Shown: piece by piece, positions 49,996 through 59,854 of the stretch
Position numbering within the stretch: the stretch's first letter is position 1
Layout of the letters: every line of letters begins with the position of its first letter
From: Riptortus pedestris
Lineage: Eukaryota; Arthropoda; Insecta; Hemiptera; Alydidae
Direction: 5' to 3'
Assembly (NCBI GenBank): GCA_019009955.1
Contig: CM032228.1
Location: forward strand, 225,492,501 to 225,556,500
DNA length: 64,000 nt
Program-made: the position numbers and the translations under genes
Notes under the pieces: model-generated
What the model saw: only the letters and a program-made list of their open reading frames with translations
Told to the model about the DNA's origin: nothing
Databases searched by the model: none

Positions 49996-51399
49996 TTAAA
50001 TGGGATTTAGTAATATTTGTCTACAAAATGCTTCCTTTATAGATAGAAATGCTTTCTCCTCTTCTTCGCCCCATTTCCACTTCTGCCCCTTTTTTAATAA
50101 TTTATTTAATGGAATATTTAATTGTGCCATGTTTTTAATAAATCTCCTGTAGAATCCAGTCAAACCTAAAAATCCTTTCAGTTCCTTTACACTACGGGGT
50201 CTCCTAAATTCTTGAATCGCTTCAATTTTTTCGTGACACATTTCAATTCCCTCAGATGATATAACATGACCTAGATATGTTACTTTTTTACAAAAAAATT
50301 TGGCTTTCTCAAGATTCGTGGTTAAATTATGCTTTGCTAAAAGATTCATTATTATTTCCAGATGCTTCAAATGTTCTTCGGGACTATCAGAAAAAATGAA
50401 AATATCATCTATGAAAACCATAGCAAATTCTGAAACCTGTTGAACAATCGGATTGAGTCCCCTTATCAGAGCAGAACATGAGGTCTTTAATCCAAACGGC
50501 GTGACCTTGAAAACATATCCCTGCTGCTTAAATACAAACCCAGTATATTGTTTTGATTCTTTACACAAAGGAATTTGCCAAAATGAATTTCGGAGGTCAA
50601 GAAGTGACATGTATTTGGTGTTTCTACATTTCGATAAGACATAATCGATACTAGGGGGCTGTTCATATTGTGGGATTAAACATTTATTTAATTGTCGGGC
50701 ATCCAAGCATAGCCGGATTTGTCCATTTCTTTTCTTTATTACTACCAGAGGATTAATAAAACTAGTGTAGGATTTCTCAATAATCCCATTCTTTTCCATT
50801 TTAATCAATTCCTTAGCCACCTGTTCCTCTAGACTATGTGGTATTGGGTATATTCTACCTTTTATAAAATTCACACCGGGAATCAATTCTAACTTATGAG
50901 TGTAATGTCTAATTAAGCCGGGTTTTTCTCGAAATATTTCTCTGTTTTTATTTATTAAATTTTCCAGTTGATTGCGAATATGTTTATTTTCAACATCACA
51001 TTGCGGATAATATTCTACGATTTTATCCATATCTAAAAATTGTATATTAAGTTTATCCTCTCCAATATCCATTGTTCCGATTTTCTTTATTTTTTCTCTT
51101 TTAACTTCGTTGTAATTAAATTCCAATATTTTATTATTCAAATGTATTCTAATTTGGTGTGTTTCTAAGTTTATTAGTGTTTTAACCTTTTCCATAGTAT
51201 CAATACCAAAAATAATAGTGTACACCAGATCAGGTATTACCCAATAATTTAAATTTATTGTTTCATTACCAAAGGTAGTGCTCATTAATATTTGTTTTTT
51301 TATCTGTTTTGATCTCTTCCCAAAAGCCCCTTTTACTTTTGCCGATAAACCGAATTCGCTTAAAATTGGGAGATCATTTTTATTTCGACTAATATTCAT
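49996..51399 (-). CDS. pol: Gypsy pol, truncated protease and reverse transcriptase
   Basis: 467 codons. Residues 1-67 are only the C-terminal half of a retropepsin (WVIPDLVYTIIFGID); the catalytic DTG/DSG motif is absent because the frame begins at the rearrangement point. RT: INPLVVIKKRNGQIRLCLDA (215-234), MSLLDLRNSFWQIPL (264-278), TPFGLKTSCSALIRGLN (300-316) and the catalytic box FIDDIFIF (329-336), then the connection with LGHVISSEGIEM and GFLGLTGFYRRFI (409-421). After ILLNPI the frame stops. The RNase H part resumes in another frame, so a single-base length change near 50000 breaks pol. Protease would process Gag-Pol, and RT copies the RNA. As it stands it cannot make a working protease. 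Confidence 0.93.
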   Translation of the reverse strand: MNISRNKNDLPILSEFGLSAKVKGAFGKRSKQIKKQILMSTTFGNETINLNYWVIPDLVYTIIFGIDTMEKVKTLINLETHQIRIHLNNKILEFNYNEVKREKIKKIGTMDIGEDKLNIQFLDMDKIVEYYPQCDVENKHIRNQLENLINKNREIFREKPGLIRHYTHKLELIPGVNFIKGRIYPIPHSLEEQVAKELIKMEKNGIIEKSYTSFINPLVVIKKRNGQIRLCLDARQLNKCLIPQYEQPPSIDYVLSKCRNTKYMSLLDLRNSFWQIPLCKESKQYTGFVFKQQGYVFKVTPFGLKTSCSALIRGLNPIVQQVSEFAMVFIDDIFIFSDSPEEHLKHLEIIMNLLAKHNLTTNLEKAKFFCKKVTYLGHVISSEGIEMCHEKIEAIQEFRRPRSVKELKGFLGLTGFYRRFIKNMAQLNIPLNKLLKKGQKWKWGEEEEKAFLSIKEAFCRQILLNPI

Positions 51400-53143
51400 T
51401 TTTTATTAATACTAATAGCAAAAGTTTTGAGGATAGGATTAGTGATGTAGAACAGAAAAGTGATAATTTGGATCTTGAAAATCTATCTATTGAAAGTGAA
51501 CCGTTAGAGGGAACACAGACCAATAATATCATATATAAAGATCAGGCTAGACATATAATTCAATTAGAGGATTCGGGAATACCGTTATCTACTGAGATAG
51601 CAAATTTGAGCTTTTTGGGTTTTGAACAACCGCGAGGTACTTCTACCAGAATAATAGATAATTTAAACGATTTAAAAGGACAAAAAGAGGTCAGTAGTCC
51701 TATCGAAAAAGATCAAAACATGTTGGAAGCTATAATGAATTTAATAAAAGCAGGAAATACTAAATTGGAAGCCAAACTAGAAGAAAATAATAACAAACTA
51801 GAAGAAAATAATAACAAACTCGAAGAATTTAAACAAGAAGTTAGAAATAGTATTGAATCATTGAAAATAGATATCGAACAAACTCGAGTAGATGTATCAA
51901 ACGTGAGAAAAGAATTTATGAATGAGATAAATAATCTTAAAAACGAAAATGAAATAAACTTAAAATCTTTAGAGAATAGGTTAGCAGGTGAAACAGAAAA
52001 TTTAAAAAAAGAAACCGTTCAGACTAGAGAACTACTAAAAACGGAATTAATGGATGAAATGGATGCCAAAATAATAGAAACCCGACAAGAATGCCATCAA
52101 CAGAAAAACTTAATTCGGAATGAATTAAAAGGGGAAATTGAGCATGAAAAGATTATCCAAGGGAAGATAAATGATCAAATAAATCTAAATATTCAGAAAA
52201 TTACTCACGAAAATAAACAAATAATTGAAGATAGATCGTTAATACAAATAGAGAATTTATTAGAGACAGATTTCAAAATAGGAGGTATAGCTGATGAAAT
52301 GGAAAATATCCGACAAGAATTAAAAAAAGTTCAGATAGGTCATTTGCCCAACTATAAAGAAATTAGAGTCAATCCTGAAGCGAGATGTCCTAAATTTAGT
52401 GATAGTCGACAGGAGAGCCCTACTGACTTTCTCTCTGAATTAGAAAATTATTTTAACATTTATGGAGTAGATACATGGGGAATACAAGAGTTAATTATTT
52501 CAGAGTGCATGAGGGGAGTTCCCAGAACTTGGTGGCTGATTGAAAAGGAATTTATTAGAAATTTCATTCATTTTAAAGAAAGATTTTTAAATAAATATTG
52601 GGGAGAAGATAGGCAGGATGAATGTAGAAATCAAATTACCAATGGGAAATATCGCCCAGGAGAAAATTTAACTATGGATGATTATGCCAGGAAATTATTT
52701 AAAGACTGTAAATATCTTAATCCACCTTTTCCCGAGTCTTATCAAATAAAATGCATAATAAAACACTTGCCATGGCAAATACAATGTATCTTGGGGATCG
52801 GCCAAATCAGTAATAAAGAGAAATTTCTTGACCTTTTACAAAAATTACCAGCTCAGGATATCATGAGGGGAACGGATGGAGAAGAAAATCGTGAGAATGA
52901 AGGAAACAACCCAAATAGAGTAAAAATTAGACAAAGAGAAATTTCGATAGAGAATAGGGATCGAAATTCATGGAGTAGGCAACCAGGTTATAACAGGAGA
53001 CATAGTAATTTTCCCCCTAGTAAGAGCTTTCATCCAAGAAACCCGGCTAATGTTTCCCGACAATTTTATAATAGTAGTGGAAATTCTAATTACAAACCAC
53101 TCAACAAAAATTTTGGAAGAGGTAATGGGAGATTTCAAAATAG

Positions 53144-53189
<46 letters not shown>

Positions 53190-53204
53190 ATTATTAATAT
53201 ATAA
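51393..53204 (+). CDS. gag: Gypsy Gag-like protein, 5' end lost
   Basis: The frame is open from the TAA at 51390 to 53204 with no ATG for the first hundred or so codons, so its true start is probably missing at the junction. The N-terminal half is a long coiled coil with repeated KLEENNNKLEE and many Glu/Lys/Asn. The C-terminal half matches the retrotransposon Gag fold: PTDFLSELENYFNIYGV, GVPRTWWLIEKEF, HFKERFLNKYWG, GKYRPGENLTMDDYARKL and IIKHLPWQIQ. It ends in an Asn/Arg/Phe-rich basic tail (NFGRGNGRFQNRNYK) and runs into poly-A. There is no CCHC knuckle, so the basic tail may bind RNA. Gag would form the particle. Orientation is opposite to pol, which is abnormal. Identification as Gag is good; the end of the protein beyond about 53150 is not genuine coding sequence. 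Confidence 0.85.
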
Positions 53205-53515
53205 AAAAAAATATATTTATTTTTATAAAAAAAAAATAAAAAAAAAAAAAAAATAAAAAATAATAAAAAAAAAATTTAGTAATATTAAAATAAATAAAAA
53301 TATATAATATATTATTGTTATAAAAAAAGAAAAAAAATTTGGTAATATTAAAATAAATAAAAATATATAATATATTTATTGTTATAAAAAAAAATATAAT
53401 AGTAATATTAAAATAAATAAAAATATATAATATATTTATTGTCATAAAAAAAATAATAATAAAAAAAATAAAAAATAAATAAATATAAAAAAAAAAATAA
53501 TATAAAATATAATTT
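53145..53515 (+). repeat. A-rich minisatellite, right outer flank
   Basis: A 30-base A run, then three units (about 53275, 53338 and 53398) of about 62 bases: GTAATATTAAAATAAATAAA, then AATATATAATATATTTATTG, then T/C-ATAAAAAA. It is the inverted counterpart of 48090-48355. Confidence 0.9.
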
Positions 53516-53537
53516 TTTTTTTCTCTGGTTGGGCATA

Positions 53538-54030
53538 TGTAACGGTCGAGTCTGGGTTCTCCGCTGTCTCTATATCTATGAGATCCAAGTGACTAGTACT
53601 AGGCTTTAAACGAGGTAGCAGCACCTGTCAAGGGACGAACAGCGGACCCCTGGAGTCCAAAGGGCAATCTCTCGGAGGGAGAATGAATCAGTCGACCCTC
53701 AAGATGCAACAAGAGCGTAAGTGTTTCTTTAATTAGCTAGCCTAAATGTGCTATATCTCGGATTAAATAGTTAAATTAGCTATTATAGCAGAGATGGTGG
53801 AAACAAAAATGCTTGCCGTGCAATATAAGACCCGGAGAAGTAGCCGGTACATAGTTGAATTTAATTATTAATAAAAATTAATAAACCTTTCATTATAATA
53901 TATATAAACATAATAATGGAAGCAAAAGATACAAGTGGTCTTGATATATTTTCAGACTTTCATATTGCTATCATTTGAACAGTTTTGGTTTCTATAAACT
54001 ATTCATTATGCAGGAAATAAGATTGTTACA
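53538..54030. repeat. Long terminal repeat (single), 493 bp
   Basis: Begins TGTAACGG and ends GTTACA, giving perfect 6-bp inverted ends TGTAAC/GTTACA. GC-richer than its surroundings. On plus there is a TATAAG at about 53825 and AATAAA at about 53879. On minus, the LTR would be followed by TATGCCCAACCAGAG, which resembles the GCCCAAC part of some tRNA primer sites. This would make it the 5' LTR of the minus-strand pol. Orientation is not settled. Its partner is not found to the left of 48090. Confidence 0.65.
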
Positions 54031-54084
54031 GGGTTAACTAATTAGATATGGATTAGCAACCTTTGGTAATAGCGTGACGAGGAA

Positions 54085-54090
<6 letters not shown>

Positions 54091-54161
<71 letters not shown>

Positions 54162-54166
54162 ATGCT
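54091..54166. repeat. (TA)n microsatellite
   Basis: About 38 TA units with one slip, on the left side of the inverted-repeat cassette. Confidence 0.97.
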
Positions 54167-54195
54167 GATGTTTTCGACCAGGTTGTATTTATATG

Positions 54196-54939
54196 TGGTG
54201 TGTTGTTCTTTTCGGAGCTTTGGTCAATGTTGGTGAAATGAATCTTAGTTTATGCCAATATTTCGAGAATTTTTATTTTCTCTTCCTCAGGGCTGTAAAA
54301 ATTACATGTACTACATTATAATATTGCACATTGGTGTTATACATTGTTATAAAAGGGTGTGTTTTCCTTATTATTACTTACCAAGACTAAATATATTTAT
54401 AGACTAGTATACATTCTATGCACTATTTTAATTATTGTTATGTTTTGTTAAATCTATGTTATTGCCACTTACCACTATATAAGTTGCAATAACATAGTGG
54501 TAAGTGGCAATAACATAGATTTAACAAAACATAACAATAATTAAAATAGTGCATCGCAATAACCATTGTAAAATAATATAAGAACCACAGTACGACCATT
54601 ATAATATAGTTTAACAAACAAATACACCATACTATAAATATATAAAACATACAAAAGGCTGTGACCCTGCTATGTAAACAAAACAAGGAAGGTTACTATA
54701 ACCCTAGTCATAGTGCAATAAGAATGTATACTAGTCTATAAATATATTTAGTCTTGGTAAGTAATAATAAGGAAAACACACCCTTTTATAACAATGTATA
54801 ACACCAATGTGCAATATTATAATGTAGTACATGTAATTTTTACAGCCCAGAGGAAGAGAAAATAAAAATTCTCGAAATATTAGCATAAACTAAGATTCAT
54901 TTCACCAACATTGACCAAAGCTCCAAAAAGAACAACACA

Positions 54940-54942
<3 letters not shown>
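54196..54942. repeat. Large nested inverted repeat between TA tracts
   Basis: Outer arms 54196-54416 and 54724-54942; inner arms 54417-54478 and 54494-54555 with a 15-base loop. Arms match closely by eye. About 168 bases (54556-54723) are extra on the right side or lost on the left. The outer arms carry hammerhead-like cores. (TA)n bounds both sides (54091-54166, 54943-54992), the right one being the TA tract of R1 copy 9. No protein is encoded. Confidence 0.88.
54259..54293 (-). ncRNA. Hammerhead-ribozyme-like motif
   Basis: Minus strand: CTGAGGA (core CUGANGA), one extra A, then GAGAA...TTCTC as a 5-bp stem II, then GAAATATT. The inverted copy at 54848-54880 on plus has CAGAGGA instead, a broken core, with the same stem and GAAA. 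Stem III and stem I are not convincing. Layout is the same as at 27297. Confidence 0.4.
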
Positions 54943-54998
<56 letters not shown>

Positions 54999-55698
54999 TG
55001 TTACCTCTCTAGCGGGCGCAATTTCTTTTTTATCATTGAATGATCAAGTTCCTTAACTGCTGAAATCAGAGCAGTGGGAGGGGGGGGGGTTAGAAAGGGA
55101 GAATGTTGAAAATTCGAAATATCCCCGTTACTATAAGTTAGATCGAAAAAGTGTATAGAACAAATCTCTTTGCAAATTAAATGAACTATTAATATTGTCT
55201 AAATATTCTTCTCAATCTTGAACATTAACCAAGATATTTGCGTTTTTCAGTTTTCAGCCTTGAGTAAACCCGCACTTCTACTAGTGTTACATAAAGAACA
55301 CTCTGTTATATTAGAAACTACATTATTCGAAGCTTAAATGCCGAATATTGTTTTCCAGAGACCATTATTAGATGAGATACATGCAAATAGGTTCTTGTGA
55401 CCCCCCCCCCCGTCTTAATTTCTTGGAATACTAAATTTGATTGATTGAGATAAAAATTATTCTGCTTAAGTATAAATTACAGAACTAGATATAGTACATA
55501 GTTTTCAATAAAATTAATATGTTACATTCTGATACGTTTCAGTTATTGTTTTTCTGAGAAAAGATGTCTTATTACCGTTTGTATTTATTCACTTAATATT
55601 CAGGGTGGTGTTGTGTTAGCAGTATGTAGGTTTATCTATTGTTATGTTACACGAGGGAAATCTGCTTAGTTTACGCAGCTCCTGCGTGACGGACTTTT
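54943..55698 (-). mobile_element. R1 family repeat, copy 9, one end lost
   Basis: Starts inside the (TA)n tract, then TGTCTGTTACCTCTCTAGCG, the G-run block, the long-type middle and the end CTCCTGCGTGACGGACTTTT. The AGCAGATTTCCC end is missing; the nested inverted repeat occupies that side. Confidence 0.85.
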
Positions 55699-55789
55699 GT
55701 AATACCAGGATAGTTGAGACACATCGGAAGATGGGCATATTTGAAGTGTTTGGAGTCTGACTTTAATGAGACTAAAACGAACAACAAAT

Positions 55790-56562
55790 AAAAGTCCGTC
55801 ACGCAGGGGCTGCCTAATCTATGCAGATTTCCCACGTGAAGGTTTACAATAGATAAATATACATACAGGTAACACAGCCGTGAATGCTCAGTAAATGTGC
55901 AATACAAGGCTGAATTGTAAACAAACAGGCAAGCCAACCTCGTAGCGCTGCATAGATAGACCGGAAAGAAAAACAATTAATGAAATATATTTGAATATAA
56001 CATATTAATTTTATTGAAAACTATTAACTAAAGCAAGTGGTGTAATTTTTAATGAATCAGAATCAGTTTTATCTCAATCACTCAAATTTTAGTAGTCCAA
56101 AAACAAAAGAAGTGGGAGGGGGTCAACAGAACTTATTTGCATATATCACACAAAGTAAAAGTTTAATGAAAACAATATTTGGTATTTAGACTTCAATTAA
56201 TATCTTCTTTTATTATATAACAGAGCATTATTTATGTAACACTAGTAGAAGTGGAGGTTTACTGAAGACTGAAAACTGAAAAATCCAAATATCTCGGTTA
56301 ATATTCAAGATAGAGAATAAATGCATACAACATTATTTATAGTGTATTTAATTTCCAATAAGATTGATTTTATACACTTTTTCCATTCGCCTTATAGTAA
56401 CGGAGATATTTCGAATTTTCAAAATTCTCCCCCTCTAAACCCCCCATCCCCCTGGTCTGATTTCAGCCGTTAACGAACTTGATCTTTCTTTTTACATAAA
56501 ACGACTAAATATCCAGTTTGGTAACGATTACATAAAAATTGCGACCGCTAGAGCGGTAACAG

Positions 56563-56612
<50 letters not shown>

Positions 56613-56736
56613 TTTTGAACGGACCTCATTTTCGTCATCTCCTAGGTAGGATCGATGGACATTGGAAGAAAAAATTCGAAAATTCCGTCATGAGTACAAC
56701 CTCTATAGCTGATTTCCCTTGAGAGAAATCTGCTAA
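55790..56736 (+). mobile_element. R1 family repeat, copy 10 (long middle)
   Basis: Starts AAAAGTCCGTCACGCAGGGG and ends GATTTCCCTTGAGAGAAATC then TGCTAA. (TA)n at about 56570-56609. It lies 91 bp from copy 9 in the opposite direction, so the two AAAAGTCC ends face each other. Confidence 0.9.
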
Positions 56737-57195
56737 AAATGTATGTATTTGAAGGTGGAGAGTATAAGAGAGAAGGGAATGGAAATAATAAGATACAACT
56801 GTAAGAATCAGTTTAGTAGCAAACTTCCAAACGAACATTTTTAATCCCTCTAGAAAAGGGGGCAACCCGTCCCGAACAGGAGTAAGTACTGGTAGCTAAT
56901 TGTATTATAAATATAATAGGAGGCGAATTTTTATGGCCGAAGAATGTATGTGTATGTTAAGTGACCTATTTTCTAGATAGAACAATTAGCCAGTTTGTAC
57001 CATATGTCAGTTGGTGGGTTGACTTTATTAAGACAGCACTTGCCAAACTCAATTAGCCACTGTCTCTATTACTCTCCGTAATTAATTCTAGGTTTAATTC
57101 ACTGGCACAGAATTGAAATCTCAACTCAACTGATGCAATTTATAATCCCCGTAGGTCATCCTAAATTTTAGGAGAGAAATCAGCTATTAAAGGTT

Positions 57196-57199
<4 letters not shown>
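56737..57199. other. No recognised feature
   Basis: Unassigned. The last bases (GAGAAATCAGCTATTA) may be a scrap of an R1 end before the TA tract. Confidence 0.45.
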
Positions 57200-57243
<44 letters not shown>

Positions 57244-57263
57244 ATATATATATATATATATAT
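57200..57263. repeat. (TA)n microsatellite
   Basis: About 31 TA units with one TC interruption. Confidence 0.97.
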
Positions 57264-57419
57264 AATGTCATTCATAAAAAAAGATTGTCAAAATTATTTT
57301 TAAATTTCCTTGTCCCATCGTTAAATTGATGGAAATTTGTAGAATACATTTTATTTCAAAAAAATAAAATAAAGTTTATTATTGTCAGAAAAATAAACAG
57401 TGGCACTACTGAAATAGAA

Positions 57420-58070
57420 AAAAGTCCGTCACGCAGGGGCTGCGTAAACTAAGCAGATTTCCCCTGTGATGTTTTACAATAGAGAAATCTGCCTACTGGT
57501 AACACAATACCACTGTGATTAGATAATGAGAAATCTTTCAGTTAGTTAAAATAAATTCCCAACTGAAACGGCTTCTGAATTGTAAGAATAATTTATATTT
57601 TAATAACTCAAATTTTTGTAGTCCAAGAACTAAAAAAGGGGGGGGACGGATGAACAGAATGTATTTGCATAAATCTCACAAAGTAAGAAAGGTAAGGTAA
57701 GGTTAGAAGAAGCTTCCACCTGAGCCGAGCAATGACGAAAATAGCCGAACTAATCCAAACTTTACCCGACCACAGACTTCATAAAAATGCAAATACCTCG
57801 GTTAATATTCAAGATAATGAATAAAAGTATATAACAATATTTATAGTAAATTTTATTTGCAATAAGATTGGTTCTATACAATTTTTCGATCCGATGCATA
57901 ATAACGGAGATATTTTGAATTTTCGAAAATCCAACTCTAAACCCCCCCCCCCCTCCCTCTGGTCCGATTTCAGCCATTAACGAACTTGATCTGTTTTTTT
58001 ACATAAAACGACTAAATATCCAGTTTAGTAACGATTAAATAATAATTGCGATCACTAGAGCGGTAACAGG

Positions 58071-58135
<65 letters not shown>

Positions 58136-58265
58136 ATATAATTTTGAACGGACCTCATTTTCGTCATCACCTGGGTAGGATCGTTGGACATTTGAAGAAA
58201 TTTTTCGAAAGTCGCGTCATGAGTAAGACCTCAATAGCTGATTTCCCTGAAGGGAAATCTGCTAA
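57420..58265 (+). mobile_element. R1 family repeat, copy 11 (medium middle)
   Basis: Starts AAAAGTCCGTCACGCAGGGG and ends GATTTCCCTGAAGGGAAATC then TGCTAA. The middle is the medium type (GGTAAGGTAAGGTTAGAAG, CACCTGAGCCGAGC). (TA)n at about 58075-58140. Confidence 0.9.
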
Positions 58266-58599
58266 TAATCGTCCTGAATGAAATCAGAGCTTATCATTGG
58301 TTCAAAATATTTCATTTATAAAATAAAAGGATAACTGTTACGAAATAAGTTTTACCAAGGTAATTAAGCCATAAAAAGTTATCGAAAAAATTCATATATA
58401 AATTGTTCCTTAAAAATTACAATCAAATTTTTAATTTTAATCCAAAAAAAAACTGTTCATTATCTTAAATCATGTTTTGTTGTAATGGACTTATGGCGAT
58501 TCTTGATTTAACCGATATTTTATGTATATTCATTTTTATCTCTTTACAAACAAATACGCACTGTAATCTAGTTTAAATAAAAATGTATGAAAGTGGATG
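58266..58599. other. No recognised feature
   Basis: AT-rich spacer between R1 copy 11 and the hairpin relic. Confidence 0.5.
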
Positions 58600-58610
58600 A
58601 TTGTTGTCGC

Positions 58611-58715
58611 AGCTGTAGGTGGAGACCGTCGTCACTGGCTGATGATCGGAATACAGCATGTATGGCATTGTACTCCAACGACTTTTGACGGGCATGAAGA
58701 TGGCGCTGACAAAAA
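58611..58715 (+). repeat. Relic of the 16281-16413 hairpin family
   Basis: Shares ACCGTCGTCACTGGCTGATG, ATACAGC, TGGCATTGT, ACTTTTGACGGGC and ATGAAGATGGCGC with the hairpin at 16.3 kb. Most of one arm is deleted here, so it no longer folds fully. Confidence 0.7.
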
Positions 58716-58828
58716 TATTGTTACGTTTATCCCAAAAAAATAAATAATATACGTTGATCTTTAAGATTGATTTAGATTGCAAATTTAAACACCCACACGC
58801 TTTAGCGTTTTTATAACTGCACAATTTA

Positions 58829-58924
58829 TTAGCAGATTTCCCTTGAGGGAAATCAGCTATTGAGGTTGTACTCATGACGGAATTTTCGAATTTTTTCTTC
58901 AAATGTCCTGAGGTCTGTTGAAAA

Positions 58925-58978
<54 letters not shown>

Positions 58979-59413
58979 CTGTTACCGCTCTAGCGGTCGC
59001 AATTTTTGTTTGATCGTTACCAAACTCGATATTTAGTCGTTTTATCTAAAAAGAAAGATCAAGTTCGTTATAAGCTGAAATCGGACCAGTGGGAGGGGGG
59101 GTTTAGAGGGGAGGATTTTCGAAAATTCAAAATATTTCCGTTACTTTACGTCGGATTGAAAAATTGTATAAAATCAATCGTATTGCTCATTAAATTTACT
59201 ATAAATATTGTTCTATACATTTATTCTCTATCTTGTATATTAACCGAGATATTTGCATTTTTTAATTCTGGGCGAATAACGGATGAGAGTAACTTTCCCG
59301 CCAAAACCTAGGTCGGCCGTTTCCTTCCTTACCTGTTCGGCTCTCGTGAATTGTCTCTATTGTAACACTTCACGTGGGAAATTTGCTTAGTTTACGCAGC
59401 CCCTGCCGGACTT
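58829..59413 (-). mobile_element. R1 family repeat, copy 12 (short middle)
   Basis: Starts TTAGCAGATTTCCCTTGAGG and ends GCAGCCCCTGCCGGACTTT with four bases lost in the end block. (TA)n at about 58927-58973. The short-type middle matches copies 4 and 8 (TTCCCGCCAAAACCTAGG). Confidence 0.88.
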
Positions 59414-59420
59414 TGGAAGA

Positions 59421-59839
59421 TGTACTTCACACATGGTAAATTATTCTTCACTACTACTCACAATATATACTGAGAACTTCACTTCTTATTGCACAGTAAA
59501 ATAACTCCGCTAACTAGCGGATCACTGAAGTCACAAGACCACAGCACAGAACTGATCTTCACAAAAAACATTGCACTGCATTGAAACTAATAAGCTCTGC
59601 GCTGACCTCACCTAGTAAGAAATCTGAGAACTTTCGGCAAGCTGGGCCACTTTATAGAGGAGCGGAATGTTCAAAGAAAGGTGTTCAGAGTGGCCAAGGT
59701 TCCAGACCGGCCGCCCCTAGAACATGTTTGGCGCCATCCCTCCTGCAGGGTTGCGGTCGTTTATTTCATACTTCTTAAATACGTGATTAACTCAGCGTGA
59801 TTTTTGAAGTACGCAGTTTTTGCTATAATATCATACACA
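59421..59839 (+). repeat. Possible solo LTR or LTR plus primer site
   Basis: A GC-richer 419-bp block beginning TGTACTTCACACATGG and ending ATCATACACA, with TTTATAGAGG in the middle. The sequence right after it, TGGCGGTGGTGACCG, looks like a tRNA primer-binding site. No second copy and no internal region were recognised, so this is tentative. Confidence 0.3.
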
Positions 59840-59854
59840 CTGGCGGTGGTGACC

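Larger units (their letters stand above)
48090..54030. mobile_element. Ty3/gypsy retrotransposon, head-to-head rearranged
   Basis: Order from left: A-rich minisatellite, integrase/RNase H (minus), protease/RT (minus), then gag (plus), A-rich minisatellite in the opposite direction, LTR. In an intact gypsy element gag and pol lie on one strand, so gag is inverted relative to pol here. Both frames are cut at about 51393-51402. No left LTR is seen. Possible causes are a twin-priming-like inversion, recombination between two opposed copies, or a join made during assembly across poly-A tracts. Confidence 0.8.

Noticed and set aside
53194..53624. Minus-strand frames rich in Phe, Ile and Tyr near 53.2-53.6 kb
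   Set aside because: Products of the A-rich minisatellite and the edge of the LTR.
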